DNA from: Corynebacterium glaucum
GTDB taxonomy: Bacteria; Actinomycetota; Actinomycetes; Mycobacteriales; Mycobacteriaceae
Reading direction: 5' to 3'
Assembly: GCF_002287505.1 (NCBI RefSeq)
Contig: NZ_CP019688.1
Coordinates: 1,662,674 to 1,726,673 of the forward strand
Length of the DNA: 64,000 nucleotides
Below, piece after piece: positions 39,785 to 48,471 of this stretch. Positions within the stretch are counted from its first letter, which is position 1, and each line of letters starts with the position of its first letter. A program made the translations under genes and the position numbers. Under the pieces are notes generated by a model that saw only the letters and a program-made list of their open reading frames with translations, had not been told where the DNA came from and made no database searches.

Positions 39785-40090
39785 CTAGGCGAAGGTGAGG
39801 TCGTCCCGCACCTCAGCGGACTCCACCCGCTCCGGAAGCCCTCTGACGCTGGCCAGAAACCGCGAGCCGTCGATAAAGCTGAGTTCGATGGCTGAACCCC
39901 GAGCCCGGATCTCCACAAGGCCGTGGCTCACCTTCGAGTGGCAGCTTGAACACAAGGGGATGAGGTTGTCGATGTTGGTTTCGCCGCCCTCTGCCCACTC
40001 GATTTAACGCAGCAGGTAGCGCACCGTGGTGCACTTTGGACAACGCCACCCAATTGGAAGGAGGTAGACAAAATCCCATTGAGTCCAAGA
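39785..40090 (-). pseudogene. Remnant of an HNH endonuclease gene (13E12/DUF222-type C-terminus)
   Basis: Reading the minus strand to the TAG at 39785 gives IEWAEGGETNIDNLIPLCSS, then CHSKVSHG and a 40-residue tail, which is the HNH signature (GGETNxxNLxxLCxxCH). Upstream in the same frame is GWRCPKCTTVRYLLR, but at 40006-40004 there is a TAA stop just where the catalytic His-His (HHI) should be: the codons read Arg-stop-Ile. With no start of its own the fragment is dead. Related corynebacterial genes are full-length and often multicopy. Its upstream part is missing; the arsR gene begins where it should continue. Confidence 0.7.
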
Positions 40091-40109
40091 CCCAATCTTG
40101 AAGTCTTTA

Positions 40110-40439
40110 TCACTCCAGCTGGCCGCCTCCACTCGAGATAATTATCTGGTCCAGCAAGCCGGGGAACGCTTTCTCAAGATCAGTTCTGCGCAGACGCGTC
40201 ATGCGTCCATTTCCCACGTCACGCTGCCAGACCAAACCGGCATTGCGCAGAACTTTGAAGTGATGTGTTCGCGTCGAAGGCGCCCATGGGGTACCGAATT
40301 CTGAACAGAATTGTTCAGTACCATCGGGCTGAGCAGCCAATTCTACGATTACTTTGCGTCGGTTAGCGTCTGACAGCGCATGCAAAATCTTAGAGAGGTC
40401 AAACTCGTCGACACTTGGGTGGCCATCCTGATCAGCCAT
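40110..40439 (-). CDS. ArsR-family winged-helix regulator
   Basis: This 109-residue protein has an ArsR-type winged helix: DLSKILHALSDANRRKVIVE, then STRTHHFKVLRNAGLVWQRD and GNGRMTRLRR. It lacks the metal-binding ELCVCDL motif and has only one Cys, so it is probably a non-metal sensor. ATG 40439 is preferred for the GGGAG 5 bases upstream. It lies downstream of and parallel to the MFS gene. A shared ATAGTAGCTA word in both upstream regions suggests it controls itself and the transporter. Confidence 0.85.
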   Translation of the reverse strand: MADQDGHPSVDEFDLSKILHALSDANRRKVIVELAAQPDGTEQFCSEFGTPWAPSTRTHHFKVLRNAGLVWQRDVGNGRMTRLRRTDLEKAFPGLLDQIIISSGGGQLE

Positions 40440-40473
40440 GCGGTCTCCCATCAAGGAATGAAGCAACTAACAA

Positions 40474-40486
40474 AATAGTAGCTATT
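40474..40486. promoter_or_regulatory. Candidate operator ahead of arsR
   Basis: AATAG-TAG-CTATT is an inverted repeat 35 bases before the arsR start. It shares the 10-base word ATAGTAGCTA (40475-40484) with the MFS promoter (42083-42092). Confidence 0.5.
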
Positions 40487-40671
40487 CAGAGTCTTGCAAC
40501 ATCATTCCAGGTTGAATAGACCACGCGAACTATTGGAAAGAAATCTTTTACTTTCAAGCCGTAATACGGGGCGATGCACTCATACTCCCGTGTCCCAGTT
40601 GATGTTCTCAGGGGTCGCTGCTGGAGAAAACGTCGGCAGCTGTTCAGCCAGTTCGGCAAAATGACCTCCAT
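40486..40671 (-). CDS. Doubtful small ORF, 61 aa, between the MFS gene and arsR
   Basis: The frame is open from about 40725 to the stop at 40486 and reads LRTSTGTREYECIAPYYGLK in its middle. It matches nothing I recognise. It may be a decayed gene or non-coding; about 270 bases here hold no other candidate. Base composition is A/T-rich like the adjacent MFS gene. Confidence 0.2.
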   Translation of the reverse strand: MEVILPNWLNSCRRFLQQRPLRTSTGTREYECIAPYYGLKVKDFFPIVRVVYSTWNDVARL

Positions 40672-40743
40672 CGAATCACCCCAGAGACCGGGAACGACTC
40701 GGATATCGAATAAACGAATAGCTGAGCCTATTGTTCCTTACTC

Positions 40744-42054
40744 CTATCCATTTGACCGAGAGTTGGATCTACGCCTTACGAGTACAACAGACACGGTCAC
40801 AAGCAAGACAAGGACCGTCAGTATGAGCGCGCTGGTCCCGAAAGCGTCGGCATAGACATCTGGATGGCCCGGTTGCCCAGCTGCGGTATTCGTCGCGGCT
40901 TCACCGGAAAGCTGGTGTCGAATTTGCACAGAAAGTATGAACGCGTACCCGGCGACGAACAACGCCTCACTACCCACACGGAAAAAGTTGAGCACGCCAG
41001 CAGCTGTACCAGTCCTTTCAGGAGGAACTACCTCCAGTGCGTGTCCATCTACAAGGCCAATGGGTAGGCCGAAACCCAATCCAAGCAAGATCATCGGAGC
41101 GATAACGAGCCCGATTGATCCCTCGGGCGTGAGCAACACAAGTCCAAGGTCTCCGACAATTAGGCAGATCAGACTGAGGTACACCACAAAGCCAACCGTG
41201 ATCCACGAGACCTTCTCAATTAACTTAGCCACCAGAATTGGCGCAACTACGACGGGGATTGTCATTGCAAGCATGATCAGGCCAGCTCGTCCCGGACCGA
41301 TACCTTTAATGCCACTGAAGGCAGAAGGTAAATAGGTCAGCATTGTAACGAATCCGATTGAGCCCGCAATCGGCACCAAACACATGGCGAGAAACTCTCT
41401 GTTCTTAAGAATGGAGAGGTCAAGCAGAGGTGCCTTCGTCTCTTTCGGGTCCTGCACAGCGCCGCTGGCTGCAGGAAGGAATCTTGTATTCAGACTAACC
41501 AACGCAAGAATCGCGCCATGAACAGCAAAAACTCCCCGCCAACCGAAGCTCGAAACCAGAATTCCTGAGATAGTCGGACCTAATGTCAAGCCCAATCCGT
41601 TGATCGTTCCAAAGAGGGCGAATGCTCGGCCTCGCGCGTTGCCTTCATAAGCGTTAGAGAGCATAGAGCTGGCCCCAGTGAGGACGGCTGCCGCCCCGAA
41701 CCCTGCGATAATTCGCATGCAATCAAGCAAAAGCAGCGACGGGCTAGCCGCACTTATCAGGCTAGACAGCGAGAAAAGGGTCGATCCGATGGCGAAAGTC
41801 ATGCGATAACCAATACGGTCACTTACAGCTCCCCAGCCGAGAACACCGAGTGCAAACGCGGCGTTAAAGCCGTTCACTACCCATTGAAGTGCTGTCGTAT
41901 TTGCTCCAAGGTCAGTGGAGATTTGCGGAAGAGCGATGCCCGTACCGGCAATCGACATCGGCGTAATGAATTGCGCCACAAGGACTATAGGCAAAGTCCA
42001 TCGACTTGGGGCGGTGTCCGCCACGACTTTCTCTTCTGACATAACTGCTACCAT
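40744..42054 (-). CDS. MFS transporter (multidrug-efflux type)
   Basis: This 436-residue protein has about 12 spans with the N-terminal MFS motifs QWVVNGFNAAFALGVLGWGAVSDRIGYR (motif A: G-x-x-SDRIGYR) and motif C-like GLTLGPTISGIL, typical of drug-proton antiporters. A/T-richer codons (TTA, ATA, AGA) set it apart from its neighbours and suggest transfer from another genome. The start may be the ATG at 42042 (MSEEKVV). It is read towards arsR and preceded by twin palindromic operators. Substrate unknown. Confidence 0.88.
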   Translation of the reverse strand: MVAVMSEEKVVADTAPSRWTLPIVLVAQFITPMSIAGTGIALPQISTDLGANTTALQWVVNGFNAAFALGVLGWGAVSDRIGYRMTFAIGSTLFSLSSLISAASPSLLLLDCMRIIAGFGAAAVLTGASSMLSNAYEGNARGRAFALFGTINGLGLTLGPTISGILVSSFGWRGVFAVHGAILALVSLNTRFLPAASGAVQDPKETKAPLLDLSILKNREFLAMCLVPIAGSIGFVTMLTYLPSAFSGIKGIGPGRAGLIMLAMTIPVVVAPILVAKLIEKVSWITVGFVVYLSLICLIVGDLGLVLLTPEGSIGLVIAPMILLGLGFGLPIGLVDGHALEVVPPERTGTAAGVLNFFRVGSEALFVAGYAFILSVQIRHQLSGEAATNTAAGQPGHPDVYADAFGTSALILTVLVLLVTVSVVLVRRRSNSRSNG

Positions 42055-42072
42055 CCTGCCTGTCTCGCTAGA

Positions 42073-42106
42073 TACTATACTTATAGTAGCTACTAAACTT
42101 TTAGTA
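42073..42106. promoter_or_regulatory. Twin palindromic operators of the MFS/ArsR cassette
   Basis: Two 16-base palindromes lie 2 bases apart: TACTATA-CT-TATAGTA (42073-42088) and TACTAAA-CT-TTTAGTA (42091-42106). They share the plan TACTAWA-CT-TWTAGTA, and are centred 18 bases apart, so two dimers could bind the same face of the helix nearly two turns apart. They overlap the probable -10/-35 region of the MFS gene. Confidence 0.65.
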
Positions 42107-42387
42107 CCTGCGCAAGCGGAGGGGCGGTACTTCGCCGAAAATCAGGGCCAGATTGAATTGGTTAAACTCTGCGATTTTTGCGGCGGCGTTTGCACCTGAG
42201 CCGAACTCGAAAGGCGATGAAGTCCAAGGATCCTGTCGGCGATCGCCCGCACCCCGATTGGGTACCGACCTCGGTTTCAAGTGGTGCAGGCCCTCGAATC
42301 TAGATTCGCTTGCACACCTCATTGACCCTCGCCCACTTCCCTAATTCGAGTTGCCGTTTATTGTGTTTGCGCTCCGGGTCCACCTCT
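42107..42387. other. Intergenic stretch without a recognisable gene
   Basis: No convincing coding frame. A minus-strand frame ending near 42101 contains AEFNQFNLALIFGEVPPL, which could be the start of the HNH gene whose end lies at 39785-40090, but the similarity is too weak to call. Confidence 0.35.
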
Positions 42388-42488
42388 GGTTGTCCGCCGC
42401 GCGGACAACCCTCAACCCCCGCTTGACTCTCCTCCGCCGCGCGGACGACCCTCAACCACCGCTTCACAGTTGTCCGCCTCGCGGACAA
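42388..42488. repeat. Cluster of three GTTGTCCGC hairpin units
   Basis: Unit 1 is a perfect 10-base inverted repeat with a 3-base loop (GGTTGTCCGC-CGC-GCGGACAACC, 42388-42410) followed by CTCAACCCCCGCTT. Unit 2 (42431-42450) is a decayed copy followed by CTCAACCACCGCTT. Unit 3 (42470-42488) has 8-base arms with a CTC loop. The spacing of units 1 to 3 is about 40 bases. A fourth copy is at 19345-19361. Confidence 0.75.
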
Positions 42489-42496
42489 GCACCCAC

Positions 42497-42509
42497 TACC
42501 GTGGACCCC
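42497..42509 (+). promoter_or_regulatory. Probable leaderless promoter of the metallophosphoesterase
   Basis: TACCGT (42497-42502) then exactly 7 bases and ATG 42510. Confidence 0.5.
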
Positions 42510-43190
42510 ATGGATCCCATTCTCGCGCTCGCAGACATCCACCTCGGCCGCAAACAGTCCGGCGACAAGAAAATTGGGCCAGGCCTCGCATGGGCCCTCG
42601 ACGCGCTCGACCAGGGTGCCAAAGCGGGCGCGCGCCACTTGATCATGGCGGGCGACATCATCGACCGGAAGCGCTTCACCGAAGTCACATACGACGAGGT
42701 AAACCAGTTCTTCGAGCGCGGCCTTTCGCTTTTCGACACCGTCCTGTTCACCCCCGGCAACCACGACACCCACCACAACCTCGACCTCCCCACCGGCGTC
42801 ACCGTCGCCTCACCCTCCCCCGCCACCTACCTAATGGGCAGCTGCGCAGTGCACACCGCAGGGGTTGAGGTCGACAAAGACCCGCGCGAGCTTGTCGGGA
42901 GCTTTCCTTTGCTTATCGACGGCACCGTCAACCTCGGCATCCTCCACACCAGCCTCACCGGCGAGCATTCCAACAACCCGTGCTTACCATGCACTCGGGA
43001 AGAGCTGCTTGACTACGGCTGCGACGCGTGGTTGCTTGGGCATGTGCATCAGCCCGTTTCGGTCAATGAGTCTCCGTTCATCGGCTGGATTGGCATGGGG
43101 CGCGCACTGATTGTGCGCACCGCCGAGCCGCAAGCTGAATCGAAGGTGACAGTCGAGGAACTGACCACAGTACGTTGGAAACATGCCTAG
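42510..43190 (+). CDS. Calcineurin-like metallophosphoesterase
   Basis: This 226-residue protein shows the metallophosphoesterase metal-ligand series in order: D-x-H (ADIHLGRK, Asp9/His11), GDIIDRKR, GNHDTHHN, a His in ILHTSLTG, and LLGHVHQP. It resembles nuclease-type (SbcD/Mre11-like) phosphoesterases but is shorter than SbcD. No SbcC partner is next door. ATG 42510 sits at the predicted transcription start. It overlaps the next gene by 8 bases. Confidence 0.9.
   Translation: MDPILALADIHLGRKQSGDKKIGPGLAWALDALDQGAKAGARHLIMAGDIIDRKRFTEVTYDEVNQFFERGLSLFDTVLFTPGNHDTHHNLDLPTGVTVASPSPATYLMGSCAVHTAGVEVDKDPRELVGSFPLLIDGTVNLGILHTSLTGEHSNNPCLPCTREELLDYGCDAWLLGHVHQPVSVNESPFIGWIGMGRALIVRTAEPQAESKVTVEELTTVRWKHA
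43171..43182 (+). promoter_or_regulatory. Internal leaderless promoter of the AhpD-like gene
   Basis: TACGTT (43171-43176), inside the end of the phosphoesterase gene, is followed by 6 bases and ATG 43183. Confidence 0.4.
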
Positions 43191-43671
43191 TCGAAACCGC
43201 AAACCCATCCCCAAAGTCGCTTACGCGCCGATGGTTGGTTTGGAAACCTTCGTGCGAGCGCGAGTGGACAAGGACATGTCGCACCTGGTGCAGCTGCGCG
43301 CATCCGCGCTAAACCAATGCGTCTACTGCCTCGCGATGCACCGCCGGGATGCGCGCAAGGATGGCTGGTCGAAAGACCGCATCCGCCAAGTTGAAGCGTG
43401 GACGGATCACCGCGACGAATTCAACGCCGCAGAAGCCGCTGCCCTCGAGCTCACAGACGCGGTGACGCGCATCCACGGTGACGAGTCGGTTCCGGACGAG
43501 CTGTGGAACCGCGTTGAGGCCGAGCACGGCGAGAAGAACGCCCGCAACCTGCTGATGGCGATCGTGACCATCAACGCGTGGAACCGAATCGGGATTACCA
43601 CCCGACTCGATCCCACAAGTCTCTCGGGCGTGGACGCGTTCGACCTCGGAGAAGAGCAGGGCGAAGAGTAG
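43183..43671 (+). CDS. AhpD-like carboxymuconolactone-decarboxylase-family protein
   Basis: This 162-residue protein contains the AhpD core: VQLRASALNQCVYCLAMHRR, with the CxxC redox pair and the downstream His, as in peroxidase partners that reduce alkyl hydroperoxides. Helix-rich throughout. The stop abuts the convergent ileS stop (43671/43672). The actual substrate is not shown; antioxidant function is inferred from the CxxC-x3-H motif. Confidence 0.88.
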   Translation: MPSRNRKPIPKVAYAPMVGLETFVRARVDKDMSHLVQLRASALNQCVYCLAMHRRDARKDGWSKDRIRQVEAWTDHRDEFNAAEAAALELTDAVTRIHGDESVPDELWNRVEAEHGEKNARNLLMAIVTINAWNRIGITTRLDPTSLSGVDAFDLGEEQGEE

Positions 43672-46600
43672 CTAGCCGTTCTTTTCGACGGTCGCGGTGA
43701 CGCCGTCGATGACCTCTACCGCCCCATCCAGAGGCTCGGACACGACCGTGAAGTCGGTCGCAAGCGTCTCGCCAGCGATGTGCGACGCGTGGCGCTCCGC
43801 CCACTCGACGCGCTCCGCGGGCACCGACAGGCGTACCGCAATGCGGTCGGAAACGGCCAGACCTGCCTGCTTACGCGCATCCTGCAGGCCGCGGATCACG
43901 TCCGCTGCCCAGCCCTCAGCTTCCAGCTCCTCGGTGACTTCGGTGTCCAGAACAACCAAGCCGACGGTGCCGTTCGGGCCCTCGACGCGCGCCGTGGACT
44001 CCGGGTTCTCGGCCACGAGACGCTCGGTGTAGAGCTCCGGGGTCAGCACGATATCACCATCGACCACGACGTTCTCGCCATCGCGGACGTAGTTGCCAGC
44101 CTTGACGTTCTTGATCGCCCGCTGCACGTCTTTGCCCAGTTTCGGGCCAGCCACCTTGGCATTGACAACCACGTCGAAGGAACCTGCGGCGTCCACATCG
44201 TCGCTAAGCACAAGCTCCTTGACATTGACCTCGTCGCGGATGACCGAGGCGAAGTCCTGCAGCTGGCCTGCGTTCGGCAGCGCGACGGTGAGCGCGGGCA
44301 GCGGCAGGCGGTTGCGCAGCTTACGCGCCTTGCGCACCGACGACGCTGCGGAGCACACCGCGCGGGTGGCGTCCATGGTGGCGACTAGCTCTTCGTTCGA
44401 CGGCAGATCCGAGGCCTTCGGGTAGTCGGTGAGGTGCACGGAGCGCTCGCCGGTGAGGCCGCGCCAGATCACCTCGGTGATGTACGGCAGCAGCGGGGCC
44501 GCGGCGCGGCAGGTGACCTCAAGCACGGTGTACAGCGTGTTGAAGGCCTCCGGGTGCGCCTCCTGGCCCTCCCAGAAGCGGTCGCGGGAACGGCGCACGT
44601 ACCAGTTAGTCAGCGTGTCGGCGAACTGGCGAAGCTCCTCGCAGGCATCGGCAATGCGGACCTCGTCGAGCGCGGCACCGACACCGGCGACCATGTCGTG
44701 TGTCTTGGCCAAGATGTACCGGTCGAGCACGTCGGTGGAATCCACCGACCACTGCGCCTCCTCCGACGAATAGAGCTGCAGGAAGGTGTACGCATTCCAG
44801 ATCGGCAGGATCGCCTGACGCACGCCGTCGCGGATGCCCTGCTCGGTGACGATGAGGTTTCCGCCGCGCAGAATCGGCGAGGACATGAGGAACCAGCGCA
44901 TCGCGTCGGAGCCGTCGCGGTCGAAGACCTCGTTGACGTTCGGGTAGTTGCCCTTCGACTTGGACATCTTCTGCCCGTCGCTGCCCAACACGATGCCGTG
45001 CGCGACGACTTTCTTGAACGCGACGCGGTCAAACAGCGCGGTCGACAGCACGTGCTGCACGTAGAACCAGCCGCGGGACTGGCCCGAGTACTCCACGATG
45101 AAGTCCGCCGGCTGGCGCACGTCGTGCTCCTCGACGTTCTCAAACGGGTAGTGGTACTGCGCGAACGGCATCGACCCGGATTCGAACCAGCAGTCCAGCA
45201 CGTCCGGCACGCGGCGCATCATGGATTGCCCCGTCGGGTCGTCCGGGTTCGGGCGCACCAAGTCGTCGATATACGGGCGGTGCAGCGACTTGGGGCGTTC
45301 ACCGAAGTCGCGCTCCAGCTCCTCCAGCGAGCCGTAGACGTCCACGCGCGGGAACTCCGGGTTGTCCGACACCCACGCCGGCACCGGTGAACCCCAGTAG
45401 CGGGTGCGCGAGATGTTCCAGTCGCGCGCACCCTCGAGCCACTTGCCAAATTGGCCGTCGCGCATGTGGGACGGGATCCACTCGATCTCCTGGTTGAGCT
45501 CCACCATGCGGTCGCGGATCTCCGTGACCTTCACAAACCACGCCGGCAGCGCCATGTAGATCAGCGGCTCGCCCGAGCGCCACGAGTGCGGGTAGGAGTG
45601 CTCGATCGTCTGGTCGCGCACCACGCGGCCGCGCTCCTTGAGGTCGCGGATGATGTCGCGGTTCGCGTCAAACACCAGCTTGCCCTCGTAGTCCGGCACG
45701 AGCGAGGTGAACTTGCCGTCTGCGTCCACGGGAATGACCAGCGGGACACCGTAGCGTTCGCAGATGAGCATATCGTCCTCACCGAACGCAGGGGCCTGGT
45801 GCACGACACCGGTGCCGTCTTCGGTGGTCACGTAATCAGCGGTAAGCACCATGAATGCATTCTCGGTGTCCCTGAAGTAGTCAAACACCGGCTCATAGGT
45901 CAGGCCCTCGAGCTCTGCGCCAGCAAACGTCGCCAGCACCTCGTACTCGCCCAGCTCCTTCGCGTACGCACCCAGCAGGTCAGTTGCCAGGAGCAATTGC
46001 TTATCGACGGTCCGGACAACGCTGTACTCCACCTCCGGATGCACCGCGAGCGCCAAGTTTGACGGCAGAGTCCAGGGAGTAGTGGTCCACGCGATTGCGG
46101 CGGCGTCGTGAAGCTCTGGGTGCTCTTCCCATGTCTTTTGGGCGGGGAAGCCTTCGCGCGCGCCGGTCAGCGGCATGGTGACGGTGACGGTCGGGTCCTG
46201 GCGCATGCGGTAGGAGTCGTCCAGGCGGGTCTCCTGGTTCGACAGCGGGGTGTGTTCAGCCCACGAATACGGCAGCACGCGGAAGCCCTGGTAGATCAGG
46301 CCCTTGTCGTAGAGTTCCTTGAACGCCCACATGACGGACTCCATGTACTCCGGGTCCATGGTCTTGTAGCCGTTTTCAAAGTCCACCCAGCGGGCCTGGC
46401 GGGTGACGTATTCTTCCCACTCGTCCGCGTAGTGCATGACGGACTGGCCACAGTACTCGTTGAACTTCTCCAAGCCCATGTCTTCGATCTGGGCTTTGTC
46501 GGTGATACCGAGCTGCTTCTCGGCCTCGAGCTCCGCGGGCAAGCCGTGGCAGTCCCAACCAAACACGCGGGGGACGAAGTAGCCCGCCTGCGTGCGGTAA

Positions 46601-46830
46601 CGCGGGACGATGTCTTTGACGTAGCCGGTCAGCAGGTGGCCGTAGTGCGGCAAGCCGTTGGCGAAAGGGGGGCCGTCGTTGAAGACGTACTCCTCGCACC
46701 CTTCGCGGTTTTCAAGGGAAGCTTGGAACGTGTTGTCCTCGTTCCAAAACTTCAGCACCTCTTGTTCCATGTCCGGGAATTTGGTGCTGCCCCCGGTGAG
46801 ATCGACCTTGGGATAGACGTTGCCTACCAT
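43672..46830 (-). CDS. ileS: Isoleucyl-tRNA synthetase
   Basis: This 1052-residue class Ia synthetase has the HIGH-type motif in [15 protein letters not shown], the KMSKS motif in [13 protein letters not shown], and a CP1 editing domain between them ([31 protein letters not shown]). The C-terminal part lacks the zinc finger Cys cluster of E. coli type, as in the eukaryote-like form found in actinobacteria. ATG 46830 is used because GGAGGA lies 8 bases upstream and the leader carries a T-box. Confidence 0.96.
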   Translation of the reverse strand: MVGNVYPKVDLTGGSTKFPDMEQEVLKFWNEDNTFQASLENREGCEEYVFNDGPPFANGLPHYGHLLTGYVKDIVPRYRTQAGYFVPRVFGWDCHGLPAELEAEKQLGITDKAQIEDMGLEKFNEYCGQSVMHYADEWEEYVTRQARWVDFENGYKTMDPEYMESVMWAFKELYDKGLIYQGFRVLPYSWAEHTPLSNQETRLDDSYRMRQDPTVTVTMPLTGAREGFPAQKTWEEHPELHDAAAIAWTTTPWTLPSNLALAVHPEVEYSVVRTVDKQLLLATDLLGAYAKELGEYEVLATFAGAELEGLTYEPVFDYFRDTENAFMVLTADYVTTEDGTGVVHQAPAFGEDDMLICERYGVPLVIPVDADGKFTSLVPDYEGKLVFDANRDIIRDLKERGRVVRDQTIEHSYPHSWRSGEPLIYMALPAWFVKVTEIRDRMVELNQEIEWIPSHMRDGQFGKWLEGARDWNISRTRYWGSPVPAWVSDNPEFPRVDVYGSLEELERDFGERPKSLHRPYIDDLVRPNPDDPTGQSMMRRVPDVLDCWFESGSMPFAQYHYPFENVEEHDVRQPADFIVEYSGQSRGWFYVQHVLSTALFDRVAFKKVVAHGIVLGSDGQKMSKSKGNYPNVNEVFDRDGSDAMRWFLMSSPILRGGNLIVTEQGIRDGVRQAILPIWNAYTFLQLYSSEEAQWSVDSTDVLDRYILAKTHDMVAGVGAALDEVRIADACEELRQFADTLTNWYVRRSRDRFWEGQEAHPEAFNTLYTVLEVTCRAAAPLLPYITEVIWRGLTGERSVHLTDYPKASDLPSNEELVATMDATRAVCSAASSVRKARKLRNRLPLPALTVALPNAGQLQDFASVIRDEVNVKELVLSDDVDAAGSFDVVVNAKVAGPKLGKDVQRAIKNVKAGNYVRDGENVVVDGDIVLTPELYTERLVAENPESTARVEGPNGTVGLVVLDTEVTEELEAEGWAADVIRGLQDARKQAGLAVSDRIAVRLSVPAERVEWAERHASHIAGETLATDFTVVSEPLDGAVEVIDGVTATVEKNG

Positions 46831-46836
46831 CACGCA

Positions 46837-47005
46837 TTCCTCCACATCCAACGCAGGGACGCTTGCGATGCGCGGTACCACCCTGCTTGAGCGCGTAGCG
46901 CGCTCCGCTTCGTTGTGGAGGAAGTGACGTCTTCCCTGATACGTCCGGTTCTACTGAGCGTGGTGCTGTTCTTCCGGAACGCTCCCCGGTGATGGCCGGA
47001 TCATT
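46837..47005 (-). promoter_or_regulatory. T-box riboswitch of ileS (translational type)
   Basis: On the minus strand, the T-box core GGGTGGTACCGCG (46883-46871) is flanked by complementary GCAGGG and CCCTGC arms, giving the antisequestrator. About 110 bases upstream, GGCCATCACCGGGGAGCG holds an ATC (Ile) specifier at 46993-46991. TTCCTCCACA (46914-46923 region) is perfectly complementary to TGTGGAGGAA (46837-46846), which contains the ileS ribosome-binding site. Low charged tRNA-Ile should free the RBS and raise synthetase production. This layout is known for actinobacterial ileS leaders. Confidence 0.9.
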
Positions 47006-47010
47006 GCGTG

Positions 47011-47032
47011 TGTGCGCTTATCGTAGCGCACA
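47011..47032 (-). promoter_or_regulatory. Inverted repeat at the ileS promoter
   Basis: Two 8-base arms (TGTGCGCT and AGCGCACA) flank a 6-base centre; read on the minus strand, the centre contributes TACGAT, a plausible -10 box. The palindrome therefore brackets the promoter and could be a repressor site or a transcript-start hairpin. Confidence 0.4.
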
Positions 47033-47045
47033 GTTGTCGAGCGGA

Positions 47046-48041
47046 CTATTTCTCGTTTGGTGCGAAGCTGCCGCGGGACTCCAGCTCCTCGAGCTGGGAG
47101 GTCAGCATCGTCTTCAGACGGGTGCGGTACTCGCGCTCGAAGGTGCGCAGCTCTGCGATGCGGTTCTCCAGCGCGGTCTGCTGCTGCTTCACCGTGTTCA
47201 TGATCTCGGTGTGCTTGCGCTCTGCCTCAGCCTGGAGCTGCTTCGCCTGCTCCTCCGCCTGGCGGATCTGTGCCTCCGCGCGGGAGGTGGCATCGCTAGT
47301 GGTCTGCTCAGCCTTCTTCTGGGCATCCAGCACAAGCGTGTTGGCGCGCTGCTCGGCCTCGCGGGTGGTCTGATTTGCGCGCTGCTCGGCGTCGCGGGTG
47401 GTCTGCTCCGCGCGCTTCTGCGCATCCTGGAGCTGACGCTTCGAGTTGGTGTCCGCCTCGGTGAGCTGCTTGTCGGCGGCGCTGCGCGCCTCGGTGAGCA
47501 TGCTCTGCGCCTCGGCCTGTGCGTCGGAAGTCAGGCGCTCTGCCATCTCCTGCGCGAGACCAAGCACCTTAGCGGCCTGCACGTGGGTGTCCGCTGATGC
47601 TGTACCCTCGGTTCGCGACGACGCAGCGGCCTTCACCTCGGTGTTGGAGTTGCCCGAGGCCTTCCTCGCTTCCTCCGCCTGCTGACGCGCCTTCTTCGCC
47701 TCGTCACGTGCAGCGGCAACCTGGGACTCAGCCTGCTCCTGGGCTTCCTTCGCCTGGCGCAAACGGGCTTCGTAATCAGCGCGCAGCCGCTCCTCGACAT
47801 CGCGTCGGATCGCCGACTCGTCGACATCAGAGCGGATCGGGGTAGCTGCAGCCGACGATGCCTCGCCGTTGCTGAGCTCCTCGACGCGAGCGCGCAGGTC
47901 GTCGTTCTCGTCCTGCAGCTGCGCGAGCGTGTCCTCTACTAGGTCGAGGAACTGGTCGACCTCGTCCTCGTTATAGCCACGCTTCCCGATTGGCGGCTTG
48001 CTGAAAGCTACATTGTGCACGTCTGCGGGTGTCAGCGGCAT
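47046..48041 (-). CDS. divIVA: DivIVA (Wag31/antigen 84) polar growth protein
   Basis: This 331-residue protein starts with the DivIVA membrane-curvature domain ([39 protein letters not shown]) and continues as a long coiled coil. Residues about 185-270 are built from heptad repeats AEQ/RAN with TTRDAEQ units. In corynebacteria DivIVA marks the cell poles and recruits the elongation machinery. GAAGGG lies 8 bases before the ATG. Confidence 0.95.
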   Translation of the reverse strand: MPLTPADVHNVAFSKPPIGKRGYNEDEVDQFLDLVEDTLAQLQDENDDLRARVEELSNGEASSAAATPIRSDVDESAIRRDVEERLRADYEARLRQAKEAQEQAESQVAAARDEAKKARQQAEEARKASGNSNTEVKAAASSRTEGTASADTHVQAAKVLGLAQEMAERLTSDAQAEAQSMLTEARSAADKQLTEADTNSKRQLQDAQKRAEQTTRDAEQRANQTTREAEQRANTLVLDAQKKAEQTTSDATSRAEAQIRQAEEQAKQLQAEAERKHTEIMNTVKQQQTALENRIAELRTFEREYRTRLKTMLTSQLEELESRGSFAPNEK

Positions 48042-48065
48042 GAGCGTTCCCTTCGGTTAAGAATT

Positions 48066-48112
48066 CGGTTCAAGAATTATTTATACCCTGAATCTACACC
48101 AGACATTGAACT
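48066..48112 (-). promoter_or_regulatory. Promoter region of divIVA
   Basis: The 71-base spacer is A/T-rich. On the minus strand TATAAA (48085-48080) is a candidate -10; a second box TAGATT lies about 14 bases upstream. Confidence 0.4.
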
Positions 48113-48433
48113 TTATGCCCGGATACCTGGCATGATCAACAGCCCATTGATGAGCATTTGGATGATCATTAGCACGATGAACAGCACAATTACGCTGATA
48201 TCGATCCCAATCCCCCCGCCCGCCTGAAGCGGTGGAATCATGCGGCGAAGGGCCTTGACAGGTGGATCAGTGATCACGAAAAGTGGCTCAGCCACAACGA
48301 AGAACCACGACGGTGGATCAAACTGCTTGGAAAACCCCTGAATCATCTCGATGATGATGCGGATGACCACCACGAGCGAGTACAAGCCCACCAAGGCGTA
48401 AAGAATTGCTCCTACGAATGCCACGGCTACCAA
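48113..48433 (-). CDS. YggT-family membrane protein
   Basis: This 106-residue protein has two YggT-type hydrophobic regions (about residues 3-25 and 75-100) and the conserved linker FVVAEPLFVITDPPVKALRRMIPP. It lies between sepF and divIVA as in Gram-positive dcw clusters. The role is uncertain; relatives are linked to osmotic tolerance and division. Confidence 0.9.
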   Translation of the reverse strand: MVAVAFVGAILYALVGLYSLVVVIRIIIEMIQGFSKQFDPPSWFFVVAEPLFVITDPPVKALRRMIPPLQAGGGIGIDISVIVLFIVLMIIQMLINGLLIMPGIRA

Positions 48434-48471
48434 CCCTACCTACCGCGCCCCCTTGCGCGGTATCGCGCCAA

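Noticed and set aside
39869..39880. CGTCGATAAAGC in the HNH remnant as a motif copy
   Set aside because: It has an extra base inside the core word; noted but not counted.
42388..42488. CRISPR or IS end
   Set aside because: Units are short hairpins with 3-base loops and no unique spacers or transposase gene nearby.
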